Notes under the pieces: generated by a model | What the model saw: only the letters and a program-made list of their open reading frames with translations | The model's database searches: none | Told to the model about the DNA's origin: nothing | Shown here: in pieces, positions 8,728 to 17,224 of the stretch | How positions within the stretch are numbered: position 1 is the stretch's first letter | Layout: the number at the start of each line of letters is the position of its first letter | Position numbers and translations under genes: made by a program | Origin: Poseidonocella sp. HB161398 | GTDB taxonomy: Bacteria > Pseudomonadota > Alphaproteobacteria > Rhodobacterales > Rhodobacteraceae | Direction of reading: 5' to 3' | NCBI RefSeq assembly: GCF_005870025.1 | Contig: NZ_VATA01000061.1 | Coordinates: forward strand, 1-37,400 | DNA length: 37,400 nucleotides

Positions 8728-9243
8728 ATGTCCACCAAGACTGACATACCCATCTCCCGCGCTGCGGCAGCGCAGCAGACTCCCGTCCAAGGCAGCTGGC
8801 CCGGGTTCGGGATCCTGCGCAGCGAAATGGAACGGTTGTTCGACGCCTTCGAGCCCAATCTATGGCCCAGTCGAGCTCTGGCGGATATCTGGCCGGGGAC
8901 AGAAGCGAGCCTGAGCCCGGCGATCGATCTGACCGAGAACGCAAAGGGCTATTCCATCTCCGCCGAATTGCCCGGGCTGCGGGCAGACCAGGTTTCGGTC
9001 AAGATCAGCAACGGGACCCTGACGATCTGCGGCGAGAAGGCAGAGGAAGAACGGCAGGATGATGACACCTACCACCTGCGAGAGCGCCGCTGGGGCAGCT
9101 TCCGGAGATCGGTGCGCCTGCCCGAAGATGTTGACCGCGACAAGGTGGAAGCCGAGTTCTCCGGCGGAGTTCTCAAGATTTCGCTTCCGAAATCCGCGGA
9201 TGCGCTAGCCTCGGAACGCAACGTTGCCATCAACGCGGCATAG
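8728..9243 (+). CDS. Hsp20/alpha-crystallin family chaperone
   Basis: The 171-residue product has an N-terminal arm ending in EMERLFDAFEPNLWPS and an alpha-crystallin domain at about residues 62-165. Visible landmarks are AIDLTEN, a Y-S-I-S-A-E-L-P-G strand, LRERRWGSFRRSVRLPEDVD, and the conserved ending FSGGVLKISLPKS. It is an ATP-independent holdase. The start follows an AAGGAAGG site. It is closely similar to the Hsp20 at 12770 (same ERLFDAFEP, RERRWGSF and DVDRDK blocks), pointing to duplication. The FNR-type box upstream suggests induction under low oxygen. Confidence 0.95.
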   Translation: MSTKTDIPISRAAAAQQTPVQGSWPGFGILRSEMERLFDAFEPNLWPSRALADIWPGTEASLSPAIDLTENAKGYSISAELPGLRADQVSVKISNGTLTICGEKAEEERQDDDTYHLRERRWGSFRRSVRLPEDVDRDKVEAEFSGGVLKISLPKSADALASERNVAINAA

Positions 9244-9257
9244 GCCCGGCGCCGGGC
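9244..9257. terminator. Possible hairpin between convergent genes
   Basis: GCCCGGCGCCGGGC is a perfect palindrome directly after the Hsp20 stop and before the end of the ATPase gene on the other strand. There is no T-run, so intrinsic termination is unproven. Confidence 0.3.
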
Positions 9258-9298
9258 GGTCAGCTTGACTGCGCAGCAGCCCGTCCGCCTTCCGTCTT

Positions 9299-11956
9299 CT
9301 ACCGGCCATCCGGTTCCGCGGGTCCCGCGGTGCCGGAATATGCCGCCCCCGCAATCAGCGGCAGGGAGCTCAGCCCTGACGCCAGATACAGGCCCGCGAG
9401 GCCAGGATCGGGCAGCCGAAGCAGCGCCGATGCCCCGGGCACGAGGAATGCCGCCGCCAGCAATGACAGGCACAGCAGGATGGCCCCCCAGATGAAGGGA
9501 TTGCGCGCGTCAGGCGCCGCAAAGGTCGGCCGGCCAATGCCTCCCGCATTGAACACATTCCAGAGCTGGGCCAATGCGAGCGTCAGGAAGGCGACGCTGA
9601 CAGCTTGCTCGGGCAGAAGGCCAAGCCATAGCAGCGCGAGCGCGAAGGCGACCAGCGTGGCGAGCGTTATCGACCCGCTCAGGACGGCCACGCGGCGCCA
9701 GTCCTGCGGCCGCATGAGCGGCTCGCAGGGCGGACGGGGCGGCCGCGCCAGCACACCGGGGGCGCCCCGCCCCAGCCCCAGCGCAAAGGCGGGAAAGACA
9801 TCCGTCACGAGGTTGAGGAACAGGATCTGCAGCGGCAGCAGCGGAGCGGGCAGCCCCGCCCCGACGGCAAGGCCGACGATCAGCACCTCGCTGATGTTGC
9901 AGGACATGAGGTAGATGACGAATTTCCGGATGTTGTCGAAGATGACCCGGCCCTCGCGGACGGCCGAGACAATGGTCGCGAAGGAATCGTCGCGCAGCAC
10001 CACGTCGGCGGCCTCTCGTGCGACCTGCGTGCCCCTCCGCCCCATGGCGATCCCGATATCCGCCTTGCCGAGTGCAGGCGCGTCATTGACCCCGTCACCG
10101 GTCATGGCGACCACATGGCCCGCCTCCCGGAAGAAGGAGACCAGAGCCAGCTTGGCCTCCGGCGAGACCCGGGCGAAGACATCCGCCGCCGCGATCCGCC
10201 CGGCAGCGGCGCCCCCGGGCTGCCCCTGAACGAGCGCAGCCAGCTCACGTCCGCCGATCACGATGCCGTTCTCGCCGCAGATCCCGGCCTCGCGCGCGAT
10301 GCTCAGCGCGGTCGCGCCGTGATCGCCGGTGACCATGGCCACCCGGATGCCCGCCCGGCGGCAGGCCGCTACCGCGGCGGGCACGTCCTTGCGCAGCGGA
10401 TCGGCCAGCGCCACCAGCGCCACCAGCACGAGCCCGTCATAGGGCGGCGCATCCGGCCGGTCCCCCGTCTTCATCGCCAGCGCGAGGCCGCGCAGCCCGC
10501 TGGCGGCCATGGCATGGTTGCGCTCCAGCCATTCCGTCCGCGCCGCAATATCCAGCGGGCGCAGCCCGCCGGGACCGCGCAGATGGCTCGCCGCGGCAAT
10601 CACCGCCTCGGGCGCGCCCTTGACCGCGTAGAAATAGCCTCCCTCCGGCACGGCATGGACGCGCGCCATCATCAGGCGAGCCGGATCGAAGGCGTGTTCC
10701 GCCGCCAGGCGCTCAGGCCCGGGAAAAAGGCCCGCGCGAGAGGCGATCTCGAGCAAGGCAAGCTCCATCGGATCGCCCGCGGCACGGCCCGGCGTTTCGC
10801 CGCCCTGCGCGGCGCCGTTGCACAGTGCACCGATACGGATTGCCAGTTCCAGAAGGCCGCCGCGGCCGGAGGGAAGGCTGCCGATCGGCGGGATGCCGAT
10901 TTCGCCGCCGTCGACCAGGTAGCGCACCACCGTCATGCGGTTTTCCGTCAGGGTCCCGGTCTTGTCGGTGAGGATCAGCGTGGTGGCGCCCAGCGTCTCC
11001 ACCGAGGAGAGATGGTTGACCACCGCGTTGCGCCGCGCCATGCGCCACATTCCGCGGGCCAGGCAGAGTGTCGCGACCACCGGCAGCCCCTCCGGCACGG
11101 CCGCCACGGCGAGGGCCACGCCGGTCTGCACGATATCGCCCAGCGGGTGGCCGCGGAGCAATCCCGCCGCCACGGTCACCGCGGCCAATGCCAGCATCAG
11201 CCAGATGAGCTTGCGGCCGAGCTGGTCGAGCCGCACCTCCAACGGCGTTGCCTCGGTGCCCGCCTCCGTCACCAGGCGGCTGATCCGGCCGATCTCCGTT
11301 CCCATGCCCGTGCCGGTCACGATGCCTTCGGCGGAGCCCCGCGTGACGGCCGTGCCTTTCCAGGCCATGCAGGTCCGGTCAGCCAGGAGCGCCTCGGCTG
11401 CGACCGGGGCCGGGTCCTTGTCCACCGGCAGCGACTCTCCGGTCAGCACCGACTCGTCGCTCTGCAGCCCGGCGGCGCGGATCAACCGCAGATCAGCCGT
11501 GACCATGTCGCCTGCTTCCAGCAGCACGACATCCCCGGGAACCAGGTCCCGGGCCGCGATCATGCCGGCCAGCCCGCCGCGCCGCACGCGCGTGCAGGTT
11601 TCAGCCAGGTGCCGCAGCGCTTCCATGGAGCGGGCCGCATGCCATTCGGTGAAGAAGCCGATCGCGCCGTTCAGCGCAAGCACGGCCAGGATCGCTGCGG
11701 CCTCGAGATGATCCCCCATCGCCAGGGCCAGGACCGTGGCCGCGGCAAGCAGGTAGACGACGACGCTGCGGAACTGGTGGAGGAGGATCGCGGCCAGGCT
11801 GCGGGGCTTGCGGCCGCGCAGCTGGTTCGGTCCGCAGGCGGCACGGCGCCTTGCGGCCTCGGCGGGGTCCAGCCCGTCCCCGGGGCGGACACGAAGCTGG
11901 CCCGCCACCTCTTCCGGCGGCAGGCTATGGGGCAGGTCCGGAATGCGCGGCGGCAT
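9299..11956 (-). CDS. P2-type cation-transporting ATPase, probably Ca2+
   Basis: The 885-residue product has a cation-ATPase N-terminal domain (residues about 8-75), an actuator loop with LTGESLPV, the M4 motif PEGLP, the phosphorylation site D331 in DKTGTLTEN, the hinge motif [12 protein letters not shown] and six C-terminal helices. Residues matching SERCA calcium ligands are present: the M4 glutamate in PEGLP, N687 and E690 (CNISE) in M5, and N715/D719 (NLVTD) in M6. This supports a plasma-membrane Ca2+ pump, though Mn2+ or another divalent ion is possible. The start follows a GGGAGGAG site. It lies 152 bp downstream of the DUF2267 gene on the same strand and probably shares its FNR-box promoter. 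Confidence 0.93.
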   Translation of the reverse strand: MPPRIPDLPHSLPPEEVAGQLRVRPGDGLDPAEAARRRAACGPNQLRGRKPRSLAAILLHQFRSVVVYLLAAATVLALAMGDHLEAAAILAVLALNGAIGFFTEWHAARSMEALRHLAETCTRVRRGGLAGMIAARDLVPGDVVLLEAGDMVTADLRLIRAAGLQSDESVLTGESLPVDKDPAPVAAEALLADRTCMAWKGTAVTRGSAEGIVTGTGMGTEIGRISRLVTEAGTEATPLEVRLDQLGRKLIWLMLALAAVTVAAGLLRGHPLGDIVQTGVALAVAAVPEGLPVVATLCLARGMWRMARRNAVVNHLSSVETLGATTLILTDKTGTLTENRMTVVRYLVDGGEIGIPPIGSLPSGRGGLLELAIRIGALCNGAAQGGETPGRAAGDPMELALLEIASRAGLFPGPERLAAEHAFDPARLMMARVHAVPEGGYFYAVKGAPEAVIAAASHLRGPGGLRPLDIAARTEWLERNHAMAASGLRGLALAMKTGDRPDAPPYDGLVLVALVALADPLRKDVPAAVAACRRAGIRVAMVTGDHGATALSIAREAGICGENGIVIGGRELAALVQGQPGGAAAGRIAAADVFARVSPEAKLALVSFFREAGHVVAMTGDGVNDAPALGKADIGIAMGRRGTQVAREAADVVLRDDSFATIVSAVREGRVIFDNIRKFVIYLMSCNISEVLIVGLAVGAGLPAPLLPLQILFLNLVTDVFPAFALGLGRGAPGVLARPPRPPCEPLMRPQDWRRVAVLSGSITLATLVAFALALLWLGLLPEQAVSVAFLTLALAQLWNVFNAGGIGRPTFAAPDARNPFIWGAILLCLSLLAAAFLVPGASALLRLPDPGLAGLYLASGLSSLPLIAGAAYSGTAGPAEPDGR

Positions 11957-12108
11957 GGCATGCTCCTCCCGTCAGGCGGCCGGACGTTCCGGCGAAGGAA
12001 TTCAGCCGCCGGAAGCCGGGCACGGCAACGGGACGGCCATGCCGGACCTCAAGTCCTCCAGCCGCCAATCGGAACGCGCGCCTTCCGCATCCCGTGCAGC
12101 GCGCGCTA

Positions 12109-12537
12109 CTACCAGAGGTCGGCCAGAGGTGCCCGCATGACATGCCTGACACGGTCGATCTCTCCGGGCGACAACTTCCGGCGCAGCACCGAAAAGACCG
12201 CGGCAACGGCCCTTTCGGTATCGTCCAGCGGATCCTTGGTGAAAGCCCGCGAGACCCGCTCGAAAAACTCGTCCTTGCCGCGCTGCGCCCCGCGGGTCGG
12301 CGTCTCCGACGGATTCCAGTTCGTGTAGTAGATGCCGCGGATGATCAGCGGCAGCTGCGCTGCGAGGGCCGCTGCCATGTCGATGCCTAGATAGTCGCGC
12401 AGGGCATGCAGCGTCTCGGACAGAAGCCGGTAAGCGCGGACGCGCTCGCCCCAGTCAAGCTCGTCGCAAAGAAGGTTGAGCCATTCGGCGACGACCTGGG
12501 GGGCTTCGTCGACCGCGGCATGTCCGGTGAGTTTCAT
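12109..12537 (-). CDS. DUF2267-type protein
   Basis: The 142-residue all-helical product shows the repeated pattern of DUF2267 proteins: an acidic/aromatic LLCDELDWGERVRAYRLLSE block followed by TLHALRDYLG, then a second half with DDTERAVAAVFSVLRRKLSP. The function of the family is unknown. Its genes often sit next to Hsp20, BON and P-type ATPase genes in low-oxygen stress islands, as here. The start follows a GGGAGGGAG site. It is the likely first gene of a unit with the P-type ATPase, and an FNR-type box lies 58 bp upstream. An eroded duplicate lies at 8070-8460. Confidence 0.85.
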   Translation of the reverse strand: MKLTGHAAVDEAPQVVAEWLNLLCDELDWGERVRAYRLLSETLHALRDYLGIDMAAALAAQLPLIIRGIYYTNWNPSETPTRGAQRGKDEFFERVSRAFTKDPLDDTERAVAAVFSVLRRKLSPGEIDRVRHVMRAPLADLW

Positions 12538-12594
12538 TGTCTCCCTCCCCGATTTTCTGGCTAGCACAGCGTTTCCCGAATGGCGGCGGCCGCA

Positions 12595-12608
12595 TTGACG
12601 GCGGTCAA
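12595..12608. promoter_or_regulatory. FNR-type box upstream of the DUF2267/ATPase unit
   Basis: TTGAC-GGCG-GTCAA, 58 bp before the DUF2267 start codon at 12537. Confidence 0.65.
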
Positions 12609-12637
12609 GGCGCCCGCGCCGGCCTGCACCGCTTTGC

Positions 12638-12651
12638 TTGACAATCATCAA
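12638..12651. promoter_or_regulatory. FNR-type box upstream of the third Hsp20 gene
   Basis: TTGAC-AATC-ATCAA, 118 bp before the ATG at 12770. This is the box closest to the classical TTGAT-N4-ATCAA consensus (one changed base). Confidence 0.65.
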
Positions 12652-12769
12652 TGCGCATCTGCCCGGAATGCCGCAGGTTCCAGCAGGTTAGCCGTCCACG
12701 GTCCGGCGCGCCTCCCACGGGGAGCTTCGATGCGCCGGGCGGTGGCCCGTTCGGCAAGAGGAGAATGCC

Positions 12770-13291
12770 ATGTCCAAGAAAAGGACGGATGTCCCTGTCT
12801 CTCGTGATCCCGCCGCGGCGCGCGGCCTGGAGCCCGGCCACTGGACAGGTCTCGGCAGCCTGCGCGACGAGATCGAGCGGCTGTTCGACGCCTTCGAGCC
12901 CCGCCTCTGGTTCGACCGCAACTCGCCCGGCGTCCTGCCTGCCTCCCGCAGCCAGCCCCTGTGCCCGGCGGTCGACCTGACCGAGAACGGCACCGGATAC
13001 GCAATTGCGGCCGACCTGCCGGGGCTGCAGCCGGACCAGATCTCGGTCAAGGTCAACAACGGCACAATGACGATCAGCGGCGGGATCTCGGAAGAAGAGA
13101 GCAAGGACGATAGCAGGTATCATCTTCGGGAACGCCGCTGGGGCAGCTTCGAGCGCACGTTCCGGCTGCCCGGCGATGTCGATCGCGACAAGATCGAAGC
13201 GCAGTTTTCCAGCGGCGTGCTCACCATCTCGCTTCCCAAGTCGCACGCGGCTCTCACCTCCGAGCGCAACGTCGAGATCAAGGCCGCGTGA
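12770..13291 (+). CDS. Hsp20/alpha-crystallin family chaperone
   Basis: The 173-residue product is a close paralogue of the Hsp20 at 8728. It has the N-terminal arm with EIERLFDAFEPRLW, an alpha-crystallin domain at about residues 64-167 with AVDLTENGTGYAIAADLPG, RERRWGSFERTFRLPGDVD and the ending SSGVLTISLPKS. It is a cytosolic holdase for stress-denatured protein. The start follows an AAGAGGAGA site. The divergent DUF2267/ATPase unit shares the intergenic region with its two FNR-type boxes, so the module is likely co-induced. The Fnr-like regulator gene follows 137 bp downstream on the same strand. Confidence 0.95.
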   Translation: MSKKRTDVPVSRDPAAARGLEPGHWTGLGSLRDEIERLFDAFEPRLWFDRNSPGVLPASRSQPLCPAVDLTENGTGYAIAADLPGLQPDQISVKVNNGTMTISGGISEEESKDDSRYHLRERRWGSFERTFRLPGDVDRDKIEAQFSSGVLTISLPKSHAALTSERNVEIKAA

Positions 13292-13428
13292 GCTGCTTTG
13301 TCGTGGCGACCGGGCCTCGCCGCCGCGAGCGCGGGGTCCTTCCGTACAAATTTGCACAAATCGTTCAGTGCGAGGCAACCGATCCTGTGGAACTCTCCTC
13401 CGGCAACATCTGGAGGAGGGGCCAGATC

Positions 13429-14226
13429 ATGTCGAATAATATCTTTGCACAGCGCTGCCGAGGCAAGAGCTGCCAAAATTGCTCCGCGCGCACCAACGGC
13501 TTCTGCGGCGCCTTGGACGCGGAGGCCCTCGCGGAATTCTCCGGGCAGTGCTTCTGCGCCGGATACGAAAGAGACGCCGAGATCGTGCGCCAAGGCGAGC
13601 CTAGCGGGAAAGTCGGGGTCATTGCCAAGGGGCTGGTGAAAATCGTCATGTTCACGGAGGACGGCGAAGAGCACATGCTGCAGATCCTGCGCCAGAGCCA
13701 GCTTGTCGGCATGCCCTGCAGCATGCAGTCCTCCTTTGCCTGGGAGGCCGCCACCCGTGCCGAGATCTGCTGGATGCCGCGTAGCACCTGGGACGATTTC
13801 CTGCGCGCGCATCCCGAGCATTTCGAGGCCTATGTCAAGACGATGCTGCACCAGATGGAAGAGCTGCAATGCGCGGTCGCCAACAGCCGCGGCAGGAATA
13901 CACGGCAGAGGGTTGCCCACTGGCTTCTGGAACAGGTGCCCGAAGATGCGGCCCCGGATCGGCCGATCGTCGACATTCCGCTGAAGCGGCGTGATCTCGC
14001 CGCGCTTCTGGACATGACAGCCGAGACCCTCTGCCGTTCCCTGCATGCCCTGGCCGGGAAAGGCGCCATCGACATCCTGATGCCGTACCAGATCGAGATC
14101 ACGGACCTCGCGAAGCTCCGGACCCTGGCAAAGAGCCCTCACAACGACAAATTCGTGCCGCTCAGCGCAGAGACGCCCCTGCTCGCGACGGAGGCGCCGC
14201 GCCAACGGCAAGCGCGGTACTCGTAA
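13429..14226 (+). CDS. Crp/Fnr-family regulator with FNR-like cysteines
   Basis: The 265-residue product has an N-terminal cysteine cluster (C10, C15, C18, C26), a cNMP-type sensor fold (about 30-140), a long dimer helix (about 140-165) and a C-terminal winged HTH (about 185-240). C15, C18, C26 and C114 (AEICW) line up with the four [4Fe-4S] ligands of E. coli FNR, C114 being in the position of C122. An oxygen-sensitive cluster is therefore likely. The recognition helix reads AETLCRSL, giving E-x-x-C-R where FNR has E-x-x-S-R. The start at MSNNIF follows GGAGGAGGGG; a longer upstream frame lacks cluster sequence. No FNR-type box was seen in front of it. It is the natural candidate to read the boxes of this island. 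Confidence 0.92.
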   Translation: MSNNIFAQRCRGKSCQNCSARTNGFCGALDAEALAEFSGQCFCAGYERDAEIVRQGEPSGKVGVIAKGLVKIVMFTEDGEEHMLQILRQSQLVGMPCSMQSSFAWEAATRAEICWMPRSTWDDFLRAHPEHFEAYVKTMLHQMEELQCAVANSRGRNTRQRVAHWLLEQVPEDAAPDRPIVDIPLKRRDLAALLDMTAETLCRSLHALAGKGAIDILMPYQIEITDLAKLRTLAKSPHNDKFVPLSAETPLLATEAPRQRQARYS

Positions 14227-14467
14227 CCGGCCTGCGTGCCCGCTCCGGGGATCGGGCGATACTGTCCGCCGCATCTTCCGGGTCCGAGGCCCCTGCCCCG
14301 GACGCTGAACGCAGGCATCAACGCGGGCGGCAAGGCTGGAAGGTCCCGTCCGCCCGCCCTTGGCACTCGCCGCAGGCCGAGGCCTGCGATTGACCCGCGG
14401 TCCGTGCTGCCAGGGCGGTGGCGGGCGCCAAAGGCGGCAGGACGGGCTGCCGCACAGGAGGTGGAGG

Positions 14468-16288
14468 ATGAAGGACAGCCGGAAGACCCCAGCCGACGCG
14501 CCTTCCCGCGGTCAGCGCGATGACCGGCGCATTGCAGAAACGGCAAGACGCGCCGATGCCAGGGCGGAGCCGCGCTATCACGACCTTCTGGACCGCTACG
14601 CGCGCGCCGCGCTGGCCCGCGCAACAGCAGGGATCTCGCCCTATTCCTACAGCCAGTCCTGGGTCGACTGGCTGGTCCATACCGGGCGCGCCCCGGGCCG
14701 CCAGGCCGACCTTGCGGAACGCGCGGTGCGGAACTGGGCGCTCCTGCTGCGCCATGCTGTCAGGGTTGCCGCCGGGCAGGACCCCGAACCGCCCTTCGCG
14801 CATGGCCCGCATGATCACCGGTTCGACCATCCCGGCTGGGACACGGCCCCCTTCGTCTTCTGGCAGCAGGGCTTCCTGGCGATGCAGGACTGGTGCCGCC
14901 ACGCTTCGCGCGATTTCCGCGGGCTCCGTCCCCAGGATGCAGACCGGGTGGAATTCATGCTGCGCCAGGCACTGGATCTGTTCGCGCCTTCGAATTTCCC
15001 GGTGATGAACCCCGAAATCATGGAAGCGACCCGCGAAGCCGGCGGCCGCAATCTCGTCGAAGGCGCACTGCATTTCATAGATGATTTCACGCACGCGATC
15101 ACGCAGGAACGCCGCCCTCCGCCTATGGGCTACCGCATCGGCGAGGACCTGGCCTGTACACCTGGCGAAGTCGTCTTCCGGAACGAGCTGTTCGAGCTGA
15201 TCCAGTACTGCCCCCAGACCGCGGAAGTCTTCGCCGAGCCGCTTCTCTTCGTGCCCGCCTGGATCATGAAGTACTACGTGCTCGACCTGTCCCCGGAAAA
15301 CTCGCTGATCCGCCATTTTGCCGCGCAGGGCTTCACCGTCTTCACGATCTCCTGGCGCAATCCCACGGCACGCGAGGCCGAGCTGTCGCTGGATGACTAC
15401 CGCAGGAATGGCGTGATGGCGGCCATCGACGTGATCAGCCGCATCCTGCCCGGCCGCAGGATCCACGCGAACGGCTATTGCCTCGGCGGCACGATCCTCG
15501 CCATTGGGGCCGCGGCAATGGCGCGGGACGGCGACGACCGCCTGGCCAGCATCACGCTCATGGCGGCGCAGGTCGATTTCGCGGAGGCCGGCGAGCTGCT
15601 CCTCTTCGTCGACGAAAGCCAAGTGGCGCTGCTGGAGGACATGATGTGGGCGCAGGGCTATCTCGACCGCCCCCAGATGGCCCAGGCCTTCGCGGTCATC
15701 CGGGCCGAGGACCTGATCTTCACCCGGGCGGTGCGACGCTATCTCCTCGGCCGCGAGGAACAGCCGACCGACCTGGGCGTGTGGTCGTCGGACACCACGA
15801 GATTGCCAGCGCGCATGCACAGCGAATACCTTCGCGGCCTCTTCCTCGAAAACCGCCTGACCGCCGGGCGCTTCGCTGTCGAAGGACAGGTCGTCGCGCT
15901 CAAGGATATTGCGGCGCCGCTCTTCGTCCTGGGAACCGAAAGCGATCACATCGCTCCCTGGCGCTCGGTCTACAAGGCCAGCCTCTTCACCGACAATGAC
16001 TTCACTTTCGTCCTGGCCAGCGGCGGTCACAATAGCGGCGTCCTGAGCGAACCGGGCCATCCGAACCGGCACTACAGGATCGGCCGCCGCACTGCCGGAC
16101 AGAGATATGTCTCCCCCGATGCCTGGCTGGACTCCCGCGCGCCGATTGCCGGCTCCTGGTGGACAGAATGGCGCGACTGGCTCGCGGCACGCAGCTCGGG
16201 ACGCATTCCGCCGCCGCCGGTGGGCGATCCGGAGCGGGACGGCCATCCCCTGGTTCCGGCGCCCGGCACCTATGTCTATCAAACCTGA
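14468..16288 (+). CDS. phaC: Poly(3-hydroxyalkanoate) synthase, class I type
   Basis: The 606-residue product polymerises hydroxyacyl-CoA into PHA granules. It has the N-terminal PhaC domain (about 60-230, with SYSQSWVDW and NFPVMNPE) and an alpha/beta hydrolase core. The lipase-like box GYCLGG carries nucleophile C338, with D493 (ESDHIAPW) and H521 (SGGHNSG) completing the Cys-Asp-His triad. Length fits class I enzymes, and no phaE gene is near. The start directly follows AGGAGGTGGAGG; longer frames are unsupported. It converges on a phasin-like gene. No FNR-type dyad was found in the 240 bp upstream, so it may depend on another promoter or read-through from the regulator gene. Confidence 0.95.
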   Translation: MKDSRKTPADAPSRGQRDDRRIAETARRADARAEPRYHDLLDRYARAALARATAGISPYSYSQSWVDWLVHTGRAPGRQADLAERAVRNWALLLRHAVRVAAGQDPEPPFAHGPHDHRFDHPGWDTAPFVFWQQGFLAMQDWCRHASRDFRGLRPQDADRVEFMLRQALDLFAPSNFPVMNPEIMEATREAGGRNLVEGALHFIDDFTHAITQERRPPPMGYRIGEDLACTPGEVVFRNELFELIQYCPQTAEVFAEPLLFVPAWIMKYYVLDLSPENSLIRHFAAQGFTVFTISWRNPTAREAELSLDDYRRNGVMAAIDVISRILPGRRIHANGYCLGGTILAIGAAAMARDGDDRLASITLMAAQVDFAEAGELLLFVDESQVALLEDMMWAQGYLDRPQMAQAFAVIRAEDLIFTRAVRRYLLGREEQPTDLGVWSSDTTRLPARMHSEYLRGLFLENRLTAGRFAVEGQVVALKDIAAPLFVLGTESDHIAPWRSVYKASLFTDNDFTFVLASGGHNSGVLSEPGHPNRHYRIGRRTAGQRYVSPDAWLDSRAPIAGSWWTEWRDWLAARSSGRIPPPPVGDPERDGHPLVPAPGTYVYQT

Positions 16289-16473
16289 AGTCACGCTCCC
16301 TAGATGGCGCGATGATCGCATCCGGGACCCGTGCCTGCGGACAAGGGCCCGCGCGCCGTGCAGCCCTGCGGGTCTCGCCGGCCAGCTTCCGGGGCCGGAC
16401 CGGGTCCCCCAGCCCCCCGGCGGAGCAAGGCCGGGCAACCCGGCACATGGCAATCGGGAAGCCCATCCGGGGC

Positions 16474-16896
16474 TCAACGGCCCTCTGTCCCTGCCGCCGC
16501 CGGAGCCGCAGGGGGCCCGCCCTCCGCGGCCTGCAGCGTTTTCGCGATCTCCTGGCGGAGGTCCGAGGGGGTCTCGCCGACGTTATCCATGTACATGCCG
16601 GCAAGCCGCCGGACCTCTTCGGCATAGTCGCTCCGCGCAGTCTCGCAGAATTCGTTCAGAAGCGACGGCGCGACGATTGGCAGGCGCAGCTCCGCCAGTT
16701 CGGCGGCAAGCTCGTAGTCACGTTCCAGACGCCTGCTGACGAACGCGAGATAGTCCTGCTGCATCCGGATCAGCCGTTCAAGCCCGCTGGTCCAGAACCG
16801 GGCGACGGAGCTGTGCCTGTTTCTGGCGATGTCGGAATACGGCCACGCAGTCGGTCCTTCCGGACGTCCTGCCCGTGAGTGACTTTCGCGAGCCAT
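16474..16896 (-). CDS. Phasin-like PHA granule-associated protein
   Basis: The 140-residue product is mostly amphipathic helix (about 30-115), with blocks such as RLIRMQQDYLAFVSRRLERD and a C-terminal Ala/Pro-rich tail. This fits phasin-like proteins, which coat PHA granules. The assignment rests on helical character and on its position convergent with phaC, because no diagnostic motif was seen. The start follows GGGAGGG, and longer frames upstream look non-coding. An FNR-type box lies 65 bp upstream. The 185-bp convergent gap to phaC is GC-rich without a clear T-tailed terminator. Confidence 0.65.
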   Translation of the reverse strand: MARESHSRAGRPEGPTAWPYSDIARNRHSSVARFWTSGLERLIRMQQDYLAFVSRRLERDYELAAELAELRLPIVAPSLLNEFCETARSDYAEEVRRLAGMYMDNVGETPSDLRQEIAKTLQAAEGGPPAAPAAAGTEGR

Positions 16897-16960
16897 GTCG
16901 TTTTCCCTCCCGCGTTCGGGGTCGCCACCGGGTACCTTATCCTCCCGGCCATCGCCCGCA

Positions 16961-16974
16961 TTGACCACTGACAA
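16961..16974. promoter_or_regulatory. FNR-type box upstream of the phasin-like gene
   Basis: TTGAC-CACT-GACAA matches TTGNN-N4-NNCAA, 65 bp before the start codon at 16896. Confidence 0.55.
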
Positions 16975-17224
16975 CGCAGGGTGCCCCGCGGAGCCCCGGT
17001 CCCCGGCGGCGGTCGCCTTCGGGGGCGCGGCCTCGGGCGGCCCTTCGGCATGCCCGGCCCCGCATCCTTCGCTCGCGGTCCGTTGCCGCTGCGGCACGGC
17101 GGCGGCCAGTTTGATGATCTCGTCCGCGATCGCGACCCTGCGGGCAGAGTGTCCCGGGCGGGCCTGTTCGCTCCGGGCGCCTCGCCCGGAATGGACCGCG
17201 ACACCTTCACCAAGCCACGTTCAG

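Noticed and set aside
10115-12328. Plus-strand open frame of 737 codons
   Set aside because: Antisense of the P-type ATPase and part of the DUF2267 gene; no independent evidence of coding.
13321-13428. Possible FNR-type box for autoregulation of the Fnr-like gene
   Set aside because: Sequences such as TTTGCACAAATCGTTC and TTCAGTGCGAGGCAA do not keep the 14-base TTG-N8-CAA spacing.
14227-14467. FNR-type box before phaC
   Set aside because: Only half-sites (ATCAA near 14318, TTGAC near 14390) were seen, without a partner at the right distance.
14318-16477. Minus-strand open frame of 719 codons
   Set aside because: Shadow of phaC; no ribosome binding site or recognisable domain.
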